Positions 54,478-63,543 of a DNA stretch of 64,000 nucleotides are shown in pieces (position 1 is the stretch's first letter; every line of letters starts with the position of its first letter). Position numbers and translations under genes: made by a program. The DNA comes from Pauljensenia sp018375675 (GTDB lineage: Bacteria; Actinomycetota; Actinomycetes; Actinomycetales; Actinomycetaceae), in NCBI GenBank assembly GCA_041432705.1, contig JAPWAE010000002.1:124001-188000 (forward strand), in the 5' to 3' direction. The notes beneath the pieces were generated by a model. The model worked only from the letters and a program-made list of their open reading frames with translations. It made no database searches and was not told where the DNA came from.

Positions 54478-54684
54478 CAATTGCTCCATTGACTCTTGAT
54501 AGTGACCCGCACAATATTACCGGATGGGTAGTCACGAGGTGCGTTTTCCCTTCGATGGCCAACATAACCGTCCCAGCACGCAATTTCACCGCCTTCATCC
54601 CTAGAAAACTGCGCACGAGGCCGCTACCTTGGCATTGTCCCCAGATGGGAACACCGGCAACGCCCACCGACTCCAGGAGCCCAC

Positions 54685-55959
54685 ATGAGCGAGGCATCCC
54701 GCCCACCCGCGCGTCCCGCGGGACCGGATGCACCAGCCCAGGCCTCGTCGATAGCGACGACGAGGCCTCCCATCCCCCGGCTGCCCGCCGGCCGCCTCGT
54801 ATTCCTCCTCCTGGCGGGCATCGCGCTCCTCGCGGGACTGGACGCATCCCTCGTGCGCCTGGGGGCGCTCGCCCCCGTGGCTTCGACGAACCTGGGGACC
54901 GTGCACGGACTCCTCATGATCTACGGGTTCCTGGGCACCGCGATCTGCCTCGAGCGCGCGGTCGCCCTGCAGTCGGACGGGCGGCGCGCGTGGGCGTACG
55001 CCGCTCCCCTACTGACCGGCGCCGGCGGAATCAGTGCGGTCGTCATCTCCCTGAACGAGGGCGTACGCGCGACACTCGCAAACCTGCCGATTCCGCGCTA
55101 CCTGGCCGCCCACCTGCCCGGATTCGCGCCCGAGCGGATGATGCCCGGCTTCCTCATGACCCTTGGCTTGGCGCTGCTGACGGCGATCTACTGCTACGTG
55201 TGGACGCGCCGGCAGGCCACCCACGCGGTCCTCATCCAGCTGATGGGCGCGCTCATTGGCCTGGGCGGCATCCTCCTGTGGTGGCGAGGCCTGGAGACGC
55301 CGCGCGCGGTGCCCTGGTGGCTGGCCTTCCTGATCGTCACGATCGTCGGCGAGCGCGTCGAGCTCGCGCGCCTCGCCTTCGCGTCCGGCTCCACCGAGCG
55401 GCGCATCACCGCCGAGAGCGCCGCCCTCATGGAGGGCCTGACCGTCGCGCTCTACTCCCCTGCGATCGGTTACCCGCTGATTGGGCTCTCGCTCGGCGTT
55501 CTCATGGCCGACACCGCATGGCACGACGTCGCGCGCGGCACTGTGCGCATGAAGGGCCTGCCACGCCTGGCGGCCGTGTGCATGCTGAGCGGCTACGCGT
55601 GGGCGCTCGTGCCCGCGCTGATGTGGGTGATCGCGCCGCCCGCCTTCGACGGATACGGGTACGACGCCGGCGTCCACGCGATCACGATCGGCTTCGTCGT
55701 CTCGATGCTGCTGGCCCACGCTCCCGTCATCATCCCGGCGGTCGCCCGGCGCGAAGTCCCCTACCACCCCGCTATGTGGGTCCCCTTCGCGTTCCTGCAG
55801 GTCTCTCTCCTCCTGCGCCTCCTCGCGGGCGCGCGCGAGGCCGCCTACCCATGGCGCCTGGGCGGCACCCTCGGGGTCGTCGGCATGCTCCTCTTCGTCG
55901 CCACGACGCTGACGGTGACGATTCGCCGGGCGCGCGCGAACGCTCGGGAGACCCGATGA
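54685..55959 (+). CDS. NnrS-like polytopic membrane protein
   Basis: 424 residues with about 11-12 membrane helices. A Pro/Ala-rich cytosolic start is followed by GLLMIYGFLGTAICLERAVAL and, near 330-360, VHAITIGFVVSMLLAHAPVI with PYHPAMW, a pattern close to NnrS-type proteins (haem-Cu, nitric-oxide stress). Conserved His residues inside helices could bind haem or copper. It is first of three overlapping genes ending in nirK, so a role in nitrite/NO handling is inferred from both context and similarity. Confidence 0.65.
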   Translation: MSEASRPPARPAGPDAPAQASSIATTRPPIPRLPAGRLVFLLLAGIALLAGLDASLVRLGALAPVASTNLGTVHGLLMIYGFLGTAICLERAVALQSDGRRAWAYAAPLLTGAGGISAVVISLNEGVRATLANLPIPRYLAAHLPGFAPERMMPGFLMTLGLALLTAIYCYVWTRRQATHAVLIQLMGALIGLGGILLWWRGLETPRAVPWWLAFLIVTIVGERVELARLAFASGSTERRITAESAALMEGLTVALYSPAIGYPLIGLSLGVLMADTAWHDVARGTVRMKGLPRLAAVCMLSGYAWALVPALMWVIAPPAFDGYGYDAGVHAITIGFVVSMLLAHAPVIIPAVARREVPYHPAMWVPFAFLQVSLLLRLLAGAREAAYPWRLGGTLGVVGMLLFVATTLTVTIRRARANARETR

Positions 55960-57254
55960 ACAAGCCCCGCGTTCCCCGCACCGACCGCGCGACCACCGTC
56001 TGGATGTGCGCGGCAGCCGTTGCCGCGGCGATCACGATCGTCGCCCGGGGCCGCATCCCGCAGAACCTGTGGACGATGGTCCACCTGGTGACCCTCGGCG
56101 TCCTGTCGAATGGGATCTTCCAGTGGTCCTGGTACTTCACGCGCGCGCTCGCGCACCTGGCCCCAGACGACCGACGCGCGGGACGCGACAACACCGTGCG
56201 AATCACGGCGTTTAATCTCTCCCTGCTGCTCCTCATCGGCGGCATGTGGTCGGGGTTGTGGCACGCGACCGTCACGGGCGCGACCGTTGTCGGCGCGATC
56301 GCGGCCTGGCACGGGTGGGCGCTGCTCACCGCATCCCGCGAGCGCCTGGCCTCGCGTTTCGCGGTCATCATCCGCTACTACATCGCGGCGGCGTTCTTCC
56401 TGGTGGTCGGCGCGACGCTGGCCGGTTTCGTCACAGCGGCCATGTTTGACGCGGACGCTCCCACATGGCTGGCCGAGGCCCGGGACCGCCTGACGGTCGC
56501 CCACGCGCTGGCGGGTGTCGCCGGTTGGGTGGGCCTGACGATGGGTGGGACCCTGGTGACGCTGGGGCCGACCGCGATGCGTACGCGCATGGATCCGCGG
56601 GCTGTGTCCTTCGCGACGAGCGCCCTGCCCCTGTGGGTGGCTGCGCTTCTCGTCGCCGGCACGGGCGCTGTGGCCGGGTCTATGCGCGTGACTTCCGTGG
56701 GTCTCCTCGTCGTCGTGGGCGCAGCCGCCCTGGGCGTGGGCGTTCCGCTGGTCCGCGTGGCGCTGACGAAGGGCCCCGCCGAATACGGCGCATGGTCCCT
56801 CATGCTGGGCGCCGCCTGGATTCTCGTCGCTGGCGCGGGAGCGTCCCTGCGCGCCTTCGAGGCGGCGGACGCGACCGGCCTACGCTCGGCGTTCCTCGCG
56901 TGGATGCCGATCCTCGGCGCGGCCGGGCTGGGCCAGCTCTTCGTCGGCGCGCTCACCTACCTGATGCCCGTCGTCATCGGCGGCGGCCCGTCCGCGGTGC
57001 GCGTCGGCGTCGGCGTACTCGAGGCCGCAGCCCCCATCCGGGAGGCGGCTCGCAACGTGGCTGCAATCCTCGCGCTCGCCGTCGCATCCCTGGGCGGCGT
57101 CTCCGCCGAGCGTCTCACCATCGCCGCGTGGGTGGTCCTGCTGGCCACCTACCTCGTTGACATCGTCCTCTTGGGCCGCGGCGGCGTGGCCCAGGCGCGC
57201 GCCAAGCGCGCCGCCTCTTCATCCCCCACCACGCAAGGAGGCCGCCGTGGCTGA
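55956..57254 (+). CDS. Second polytopic membrane protein of the nirK operon
   Basis: 432 residues from ATG 55956 (ATGA overlap with the previous stop), with about 11-12 membrane helices. Early motif LWTMVHLVTLGVLSNGIFQW has the HL.TLG pattern of NnrS/haem-copper-like proteins, and a later one is LFVGALTYLMPVVIGGGP. It is probably related to the preceding protein by ancient duplication. The exact function is unknown; it may be a partner in electron supply to NirK or in copper or NO handling. Confidence 0.65.
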   Translation: MNKPRVPRTDRATTVWMCAAAVAAAITIVARGRIPQNLWTMVHLVTLGVLSNGIFQWSWYFTRALAHLAPDDRRAGRDNTVRITAFNLSLLLLIGGMWSGLWHATVTGATVVGAIAAWHGWALLTASRERLASRFAVIIRYYIAAAFFLVVGATLAGFVTAAMFDADAPTWLAEARDRLTVAHALAGVAGWVGLTMGGTLVTLGPTAMRTRMDPRAVSFATSALPLWVAALLVAGTGAVAGSMRVTSVGLLVVVGAAALGVGVPLVRVALTKGPAEYGAWSLMLGAAWILVAGAGASLRAFEAADATGLRSAFLAWMPILGAAGLGQLFVGALTYLMPVVIGGGPSAVRVGVGVLEAAAPIREAARNVAAILALAVASLGGVSAERLTIAAWVVLLATYLVDIVLLGRGGVAQARAKRAASSSPTTQGGRRG

Positions 57255-58758
57255 CCTGAACCTATCCGCTTCGCCGTCGTCGGGAGGCAAGAAGCCGAAG
57301 GCGTCCGCACCGACAGGACCCGCGACGGGAACCCCCAAGCTGCGCATGAGCCCGACGGGCGACCACTCGCCCGTGAGCCGTACGGCGGGCGCGATCGTCG
57401 GCGTCGTCTCCGTCGTGGCGCTCGCTCTCGCTATCTTTCTATCCAACCCGTCCGCGCCCACGACGCAGGGCACGGGCACGGGGACCGGGACCACGGCCTC
57501 GTCCGTGACGCCGACCGGGCACACGACCCGCGTGTCGGTGGGCGTCGACGGCATGGCGTTCACGCCGAACCACATCGAGGTGCCGGTCGGCGATCACCTC
57601 ATCATCGACTTCACGAACTCGGGGGACCAGCGCCACGACCTGGTGTTCGAGACGGGCGTGTCCTCCGGGTCACTCGCATCGGGTGAGACAAAGGAACTCG
57701 ACCTCGGCGTCATCTCCGGTGACGTCGAGGGCTGGTGCTCCCTGCCGGGTCACCGCGAGATGGGCATGACCCTGCACGTGCAGGCCACGGGCGCGTCCTC
57801 GTCCTCCTCGGGGACCTCGGCCTCGGGCAGCCACGCGCATCACGGGCACGACCACGGCCAGGACGCCGCCGCCGGACCCGCCACCCCGACGGCCCTGACG
57901 GACTACGCGGCGACCATCGACGCGCGAGACCCGGTGCTCCCGCCCGCCACAAACGAGACCGAGCGCCACTACACCTTCACGGTCACCGAGCAGACCGTCA
58001 ACGTGACGAGCTCGCTGACGCGCGAGACGTGGACCTTCAACGGGGACGCACCCGGCCCGATCCTGCGCGGGCACATCGGCGACACCTTCCACATCACGCT
58101 CGTGAACAACGGGACGATGAGCCACTCGCTGGACTTCCACGCGGGTCTCGTCGCCCCCGACAACGTCATGCGTTCTATCGACCCCGGGCAGACCCTCGAG
58201 TACACGTTCGTCGCGAAGAACGCGGGTATCTGGCTCTACCACTGCTCGACCGCACCCATGTCGATGCACATCGCGAACGGCATGTTCGGGGCCGTCATCA
58301 TCGACCCGACCGACCTGGATAAGGTCGACCGCGAGTACGTCATGGTCGCCTCCGAGCTTTACCTGGGCGCGGACGGGCAGAGCGCAGACGCCTTGCTCCT
58401 GTCGGCCCTGCAGCCCAACGCGATGGCCTTCAACGGCGTGCCCTTCCAGTACAAGGCGCACCCGATCCAGATCAAGACCAACGAGCGCGTGCGCGTGTGG
58501 GTCATGGATGCGGGCCCGAACCTGGCGACAACCTTCCACGTCGTGGGTACCCAGTTCGACACCGTGTGGCGCGAGGGCGCCTACGTGATCCGCGGCGGCG
58601 GGAGCGGTGGCGGCTGGGGCCAGGTCCTGTCTCTGGGCGCCGCCGAGGGCGGATTCGTGGAGTTCACGCCGCTCGAGGCCGGCCACTACACCTTCGTCAA
58701 CCACGCGCTCTCCCTGGCGGAGAAGGGCCAGCTCGGCGTCTTTGAAGTGACCGACTGA
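57247..58758 (+). CDS. nirK: Copper nitrite reductase NirK fused to an N-terminal cupredoxin
   Basis: Reduces nitrite to NO. 503 residues from GTG 57247, with AAGGAGG five nt upstream, overlapping the previous gene by 8 nt. One membrane helix (about 45-70) is followed by an extra blue-copper domain (His near 129 in RHDLVF; CSLPGHREMGM near 164-174). The class II NirK core then has type 1/type 2 ligands in HSLDFH (near 293), YHCSTAPMSMHIANGM (near 330), FHVVG (near 430) and NHALS (near 484). All ligand positions I can place are filled. The fused cupredoxin may act as the built-in electron donor. Confidence 0.88.
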   Translation: MADLNLSASPSSGGKKPKASAPTGPATGTPKLRMSPTGDHSPVSRTAGAIVGVVSVVALALAIFLSNPSAPTTQGTGTGTGTTASSVTPTGHTTRVSVGVDGMAFTPNHIEVPVGDHLIIDFTNSGDQRHDLVFETGVSSGSLASGETKELDLGVISGDVEGWCSLPGHREMGMTLHVQATGASSSSSGTSASGSHAHHGHDHGQDAAAGPATPTALTDYAATIDARDPVLPPATNETERHYTFTVTEQTVNVTSSLTRETWTFNGDAPGPILRGHIGDTFHITLVNNGTMSHSLDFHAGLVAPDNVMRSIDPGQTLEYTFVAKNAGIWLYHCSTAPMSMHIANGMFGAVIIDPTDLDKVDREYVMVASELYLGADGQSADALLLSALQPNAMAFNGVPFQYKAHPIQIKTNERVRVWVMDAGPNLATTFHVVGTQFDTVWREGAYVIRGGGSGGGWGQVLSLGAAEGGFVEFTPLEAGHYTFVNHALSLAEKGQLGVFEVTD

Positions 58759-58776
58759 GCCCACGCTGCCGACGCA

Positions 58777-58816
58777 CCACGGCCTCGTCCCCCACGGACG
58801 AGGCCGTGGCTTTTTT
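58777..58816 (+). terminator. nirK terminator built from the interspersed repeat
   Basis: CCACGGCCTCGTC (58777-58789) pairs with GACGAGGCCGTGG (58797-58809), followed by CTTTTTT. The two arms are inverted variants of the 14-mer family. Confidence 0.88.
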
Positions 58817-58912
58817 CGCGGCGTACCCTCGGCAGCGCGGAAGGTCCGAATGGTTACGTACGCCACATTTCGCTTGCCTTTCGGGACACTGCCCCGGCGA
58901 TAGAATGGATGG

Positions 58913-60130
58913 ATGCTAGGCACCTATCTCGACATTCTGCGTTACCGCCAGTCCTGGAAATTCTCCGCGGCCGGCCTTATTCTGCGCATGCCCATGTCGA
59001 TGGTGGGACTGTCAACGATCCTCATGGTGCGCGCCGAGTACGGCAACTACACGCTCGCGGGCGCGGTCTCTGCCGTGGCCATCATCGTCATGGCGCTCTG
59101 CGCGCCCATCCTCGCGCGCCGCGTCGACCGCCACGGGCAGCTGCGCGTCATGGGCCCAGCCTGGACTATTTCAGTCCTGTCGATGTCCGCGCTGGTCGCG
59201 GCCGTCATCATGCACGCCCCCGCGTGGACGCTCTTCATCCCGGCCGCCCTCGCGGGCGCCACCTGGGGAGCTCCCGGTGCGCTCGTGCGCTCGCGCTGGT
59301 CAACGATCCTGCACAAGCCCGGACAGCTGACAACCGCCTACGCCCTCGAGTCCGCGGTCGACGAGTTCGTGTACATCGTGGGCCCCGTGCTCTCCACGGT
59401 CCTGGGCACCGCGGTGCACCCCGCGACCGGCCTCATCATCTCGATCGCGAGCCTGGCAGTGGGTGGCTTCCTGTTCCTGTCGCGCCGCGACTCCGAACCC
59501 GCGATCATTCCCTACGACCCCAGCGCCCCGCGCGAGTCCGTCATCCGCAAACCCGTCGTCCTCGTCATGGCCGCGACCTACATCGGCATGGGCATGACGT
59601 TTGGCGCGATGGAAGTGTCGATGGTCAGCTTCACCGAGGAGCTGGGCACCCCCGCGCTCGGCGGCATCCTCCTCGCTCTCTTCTCCATCGGGTCGCTGAC
59701 TGCCGCCCTCGTGTACGGCGCGCGCACGTGGAGGCGCCCCACCTGGCAGCTCTTCGTGATCGGCGTGATCGCAATGGCGATCGGCATGAGCCTCTTCCCC
59801 CTGGCCTTCAACGTCTGGACGATGGCCATCGTCATCCTCATCACGGGCCTCACCTGCGCGCCCACAATGACGAACGTCAACGTCATCATCCAACAGTCCG
59901 TCTCGCCCGCGAAGCTCACCGAGGGCCTCACCTGGATGTCCACCTCGATCAGCCTGGGTGTCTCCCTGGGAACCGCGGTCGCGGGTCCCGCGATCGACGC
60001 TATCGGCGCTCGCGGCGGCCTGTTCACCATGTCCGGTGCGGGGTGGGCGATGGTCGTCCTCATGCTGATCGGCCTACCCGCGCTGCGTAAGAATACGGCA
60101 GCCCCGACGCCCGAGCTCCCCCTCGACTGA
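58913..60130 (+). CDS. MFS transporter
   Basis: 405 residues, 12 predicted membrane helices in two groups of six, with the A-motif variant ARRVDRHGQLRVM between helices 2 and 3. The start (MLGTYLDILRYRQSWKFSAAGLILRM) is typical of sugar/drug efflux MFS proteins of Actinobacteria. The substrate is unknown. GCGATAGAAT lies just upstream; no strong ribosome site is evident. Confidence 0.88.
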   Translation: MLGTYLDILRYRQSWKFSAAGLILRMPMSMVGLSTILMVRAEYGNYTLAGAVSAVAIIVMALCAPILARRVDRHGQLRVMGPAWTISVLSMSALVAAVIMHAPAWTLFIPAALAGATWGAPGALVRSRWSTILHKPGQLTTAYALESAVDEFVYIVGPVLSTVLGTAVHPATGLIISIASLAVGGFLFLSRRDSEPAIIPYDPSAPRESVIRKPVVLVMAATYIGMGMTFGAMEVSMVSFTEELGTPALGGILLALFSIGSLTAALVYGARTWRRPTWQLFVIGVIAMAIGMSLFPLAFNVWTMAIVILITGLTCAPTMTNVNVIIQQSVSPAKLTEGLTWMSTSISLGVSLGTAVAGPAIDAIGARGGLFTMSGAGWAMVVLMLIGLPALRKNTAAPTPELPLD

Positions 60131-60168
60131 GAGCCTCGATTCTTGCGCCCGCGCGGGCGCGAGGACCT

Positions 60169-61416
60169 ATGATTGCCCTAATGTTGCTTCGACCTCCTCT
60201 CATCGACGACGAGTCCCCCTCACTCGCCCTGGCACTGACCGCCGGCGTGGGTGAATTCGCGTCATCTCTGCTGGTCGCCGCCATGTCGCAGGGCTGGTAC
60301 TACCCGGGCGTGGTCGGCTTCGGCGGCATCGGCTCTGAGCGCAGCGCCCGCATCCTCGGTCGCGTCCTCATGGCGCGCGGCGACGACGGTCGCTCATGGC
60401 TGCAGACGCGGCGCGGATGGCGTCAGTTTTTCAACGCGCAAGTCCCCCGCCAGCCCGTTCTCATTACGGTCGGCAACGCCCGCCGACTCGCCTTCGCGGA
60501 CCGCGGCGGATTCGTCGACATGACGGTTCTGGGCCACGGCCTCGAACCCGGCTGGCACAACGCATCCATCCAGGTCCTGCACGCCGGCGACGTGCGAGCA
60601 CTCGGTCTGGCCGAGGACACCGCCGCCAAGCTCGCAACCACGCTGCGCACGGCAACCCCGCTGCCCGCCCCGGCCTCGGCAATGTACGAGCGTCCCCGCA
60701 AGGGCCGCATCCGCGCCGGCCGCCCCACCTCCGTGCGCGTGCGCATCGTGTCCGACCACGAGTATTTCGGCGTGGTCTCCGACATCGACGACACCGTCAT
60801 GGTGTCGATGCTGCCGCGCCCGATCACGGCCGCGAAGCACGCCTTCTTGGACCGCGTCTCCTCACGCGAGGCCGTCCCCGGCATGGCGCACCTGCTGACG
60901 ACGCTGACGACGTCGTCGGCCTCATCGGAGGGCGTGCCCGAGGGCACCCACTCCCCGATCATGTACCTGTCCACCGGCGCGTGGAACGTCGTGCCGACGG
61001 TTCGTTCTTTCCTGGAGCGCTCAGGCTATCCGGCCGGCGGCTTCCTCATGACGGACTTCGGCCCCTCGAACACGGGGTGGTTCCGTTCGGGACCCGAGCA
61101 CAAACGCCGCGAGCTGCGCCGCCTGGCCCGCATGTTCCCACACATGCGCTGGCTCCTCGTCGGCGACGACGGACAGCACGACCCGGAAATCTACGCGGAG
61201 TTCGCCCGCGAGTTCCCGCAGTGCGTCGCGGGCATCGCGATCCGTTCCCTGTCCGAGATCGAGCAGTTCATGGCACACGGCAGCTTCGAGGCCATGGTGC
61301 CCGACGCCCTGTGGACCGTCCCCGAGTCCATCCCCGTCTGGTACGGCTCGGACGGCGAGGCACTCCTGGAGAACATACGAGGCCGGGGCACAGCCGGACC
61401 GCTGAGCGACCGCTGA
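60169..61416 (+). CDS. APP1-type phosphatidate phosphatase-like protein
   Basis: 415 residues. The C-terminal half has the HAD-type catalytic motif SDIDDTVM (near 203-210), then SPIMYLSTGAWN, TDFGPS and the Mg-binding LLVGDDGQHDPEIY, the full set of APP1 family motifs. The N-terminal 190 residues include IRAGRPTSVRVR, just before the catalytic domain. Bacterial members are little studied; phospholipid phosphatase is the inferred role. The start could be ATG 60169 or 60181. A 13-nt copy of the interspersed repeat overlaps the last codons. Confidence 0.85.
   Translation: MIALMLLRPPLIDDESPSLALALTAGVGEFASSLLVAAMSQGWYYPGVVGFGGIGSERSARILGRVLMARGDDGRSWLQTRRGWRQFFNAQVPRQPVLITVGNARRLAFADRGGFVDMTVLGHGLEPGWHNASIQVLHAGDVRALGLAEDTAAKLATTLRTATPLPAPASAMYERPRKGRIRAGRPTSVRVRIVSDHEYFGVVSDIDDTVMVSMLPRPITAAKHAFLDRVSSREAVPGMAHLLTTLTTSSASSEGVPEGTHSPIMYLSTGAWNVVPTVRSFLERSGYPAGGFLMTDFGPSNTGWFRSGPEHKRRELRRLARMFPHMRWLLVGDDGQHDPEIYAEFAREFPQCVAGIAIRSLSEIEQFMAHGSFEAMVPDALWTVPESIPVWYGSDGEALLENIRGRGTAGPLSDR
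61377..61389 (+). repeat. Interspersed repeat, 13 of 14, at the 3' end of the APP1 gene
   Basis: ACGAGGCCGGGGC in the last ten codons, in a reading frame different from the other coding copies (Arg-Gly-Arg-Gly). Confidence 0.6.
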
Positions 61417-61473
61417 CAGCGACGTCCCCATCACCCGCGGCTCTTCGCGCTCAACGAGCGCCGCAGAGAAGCG

Positions 61474-61502
61474 AAAAGGCCGCCCACTCGGGGCGGCCTT
61501 TT
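61474..61502. terminator. Bidirectional terminator
   Basis: AAAAGGCCGCCC, a 5-nt loop, GGGCGGCCTTTT. It serves the APP1 gene and the convergent LytR_C gene. Confidence 0.88.
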
Positions 61503-61510
61503 CTTCTGTC

Positions 61511-62125
61511 TTAGTCCTGCGTCGTGCCCGACATCGGTCGGCACTTCGCGGGCTGCTCGATTGAGTCGTTGGACTTGAGGACTCGCTGCACGTCCTCAGC
61601 GCTCATCGTGTCATCGTAGAAGGTGCCGAGTTCGACCTTGACAGTGGCGTCCTCGGCGTCGCTGAGGCGCACGTGGGAGCCGGGGAAGAATCGGGCCACC
61701 GAATAGGCGGCGTCCACCGAGTCCGCGCGTGCCGTGATGCGTACCTTGCCGGTGTACTCGGTGTCCGAGTTCGCCGGTTCCTCGGTCTGGAAGCCGGCGG
61801 TCGAGAGCATGTCCGTGGCTTTGGAGGCCAGGCCCTGGTGCTGAGTCGTGTTGATGACCGTGACGGTGACCTGCGAGGGGGCCACGGGCTTCGCGTCCAC
61901 CGTCGGACACGGGATGTCGCCGGTCTCGGCGTACTTGACCTTGACGGAGAAGTCGTTGCCGAACGGGACGGGAACGATTCCCGTGAACACGAGGGCGGCC
62001 GCCACCGCGGCCACTATCATCGCGATGCCGATGACAGCGAACGTCGTGTTCTGGCGCTGCTGACGCTCGCGCAGGAAACGCTGACGCGGAGTGAGGGCAG
62101 GGCGGGGCGCGTTCGGAGTACTCAC
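61511..62125 (-). CDS. LytR C-terminal-domain envelope protein
   Basis: 204 residues from GTG 62125, with AGGGTGG five nt upstream. One membrane helix (about 28-50) follows a basic cytosolic stretch (PRQRFLRERQQRQN). The extracytoplasmic part has the LytR_C pattern VTVTVINTTQHQGLASKATDMLSTAGF and VRITARADSVDAAYSVARFFPGS. Stand-alone LytR_C proteins accompany LytR-CpsA-Psr enzymes in wall assembly; the exact role is unknown. Confidence 0.85.
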   Translation of the reverse strand: MSTPNAPRPALTPRQRFLRERQQRQNTTFAVIGIAMIVAAVAAALVFTGIVPVPFGNDFSVKVKYAETGDIPCPTVDAKPVAPSQVTVTVINTTQHQGLASKATDMLSTAGFQTEEPANSDTEYTGKVRITARADSVDAAYSVARFFPGSHVRLSDAEDATVKVELGTFYDDTMSAEDVQRVLKSNDSIEQPAKCRPMSGTTQD

Positions 62126-62328
62126 AGTATCCACCCTAGCTAATAGGGGCGGCCCGAGGCCAGACAACGCCCCGTCAGGCACATTACATCTCGCCCACAC
62201 GTCCCACTCAGCGTTACAGTAAGGTCACCCTGAGTAACGGGGACATTCCACGCGCTACCGCCCCTCGAAGGGTGCCGACGCGCGAGGCGGCCCCGGCCTC
62301 GTTCACCCCCACCGAAAAGAGGACCGCG

Positions 62329-63477
62329 ATGAGCTTCCTGGATTCCGACCTGCTCGCCCGCATCCACGAGCGCGCCGCCGACGCGGACGCCACCAACACC
62401 TACCCCGAGAAGGATCTGGAGGAGCTGCGCGAGGCCGGATACCTGTCCGCGTTCGTCCCCGCCGAGTTTGGTGGCGCAGGTCTGAGCCTCACCGAAATCG
62501 CCGCCGAGCAGACGGCCCTGGCCAAAGCGGCTCCCGGCACCGCACTGGGCATCAACATGCACCAGATCATCGTCGGCCTCGGCCGCTACCTGGTCGCCCA
62601 CGGCAACGCGCGCGGTGAGCAGATCCTGCGCGACGCGGTCGCCGGCGAGGTCTTCGGCTTCGGCATCTCCGAGCCGGGCAACGACCTCGTGCTCTTCGGC
62701 TCGACGACGCGCGCGACCGCAACCGCAGACGGCGGCTACTCCTTCGAAGGCACCAAGATCTTCACCTCCCTGTCCCCCGTGTGGACGCGCCTGCTCATCT
62801 TCGGGCGCGCGGAGACCGAGGAGGGCCCCAAGTCCGTGTTCGGCATCGTCCACCGCGACGACGAAGGCTACTCGATTAAAGACGACTGGAACACGCTGGG
62901 CATGCGCGCCACCCAGTCCATGACCACCCTGCTCGAGGGCGTCACCGTGCCCGAAGAGCGCATCCTCACGATCACGGATCCGGGACCGAGCGCCGACCCG
63001 GTCATCTTCGGCATTTTCTCTCACTTCGAGATCCTGCTGGCCGCCACCTACCAGGGCGTCGGCGAGCGCGCGGTCGAGGTGGCCGCAGAGCACGTGGCGA
63101 AGCGCCGCTCGGTCAAGAACCAGACGACCTACTCCAACGACCCCGACATCCGCTGGCGCATCGCCGAGGCCGCCCTCATCATGAATGCCGTCGGCCCGCA
63201 GATCCGCGAGCTTGCGCGCGACATCGACGAGGGCGCGGACCGCGGTCGCTCCTGGATGCCGCAGCTGTCCGCCGCGAAGAACGCGGCCGCGGAGGCCACG
63301 CTGCGCGCCGTCGAGCAGGCCATGCGCGCATGCGGCGGCAGCGCCTACTACAACACGCACGAGCTCTCGCGCCTGTACCGCGACGCGCTCGCCGGCCTCT
63401 TCCAGCCCTCCGATCAGGAGTCCCTGCACGCCGCGTGGGCGAACCTGATCCTGGGCCCCATCGAGAAGGCTCAGTAG
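62329..63477 (+). CDS. Acyl-CoA dehydrogenase-like flavoprotein (possibly monooxygenase type)
   Basis: 382 residues from ATG 62329, with AGAGGA upstream. Standard three-domain fold: N-terminal helices, middle FAD/substrate strands (FGFGISEPGNDLVLFGS, then EGTKIFTSLSPVWTRLL) and C-terminal helices. The usual late acyl-CoA dehydrogenase GxGY...E segment is replaced by GGSAYYNTHELSRLYRDALAGLF, closer to DszC/HpaA-type flavin monooxygenases. It is therefore assigned to the superfamily, not to a substrate. It stands alone between terminators. Confidence 0.8.
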   Translation: MSFLDSDLLARIHERAADADATNTYPEKDLEELREAGYLSAFVPAEFGGAGLSLTEIAAEQTALAKAAPGTALGINMHQIIVGLGRYLVAHGNARGEQILRDAVAGEVFGFGISEPGNDLVLFGSTTRATATADGGYSFEGTKIFTSLSPVWTRLLIFGRAETEEGPKSVFGIVHRDDEGYSIKDDWNTLGMRATQSMTTLLEGVTVPEERILTITDPGPSADPVIFGIFSHFEILLAATYQGVGERAVEVAAEHVAKRRSVKNQTTYSNDPDIRWRIAEAALIMNAVGPQIRELARDIDEGADRGRSWMPQLSAAKNAAAEATLRAVEQAMRACGGSAYYNTHELSRLYRDALAGLFQPSDQESLHAAWANLILGPIEKAQ

Positions 63478-63490
63478 GCTCCCGCAGACG

Positions 63491-63530
63491 ACAGGGGCGG
63501 GCCCGAGGATTTCCTCGGGCCCGCCCCTGT
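63491..63530. terminator. Bidirectional terminator
   Basis: ACAGGGGCGGGCCCGAGGA, a short loop, CCTCGGGCCCGCCCCTGT. A very stable stem between convergent genes. Confidence 0.85.
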
Positions 63531-63543
63531 TATGCGCGTGTTG

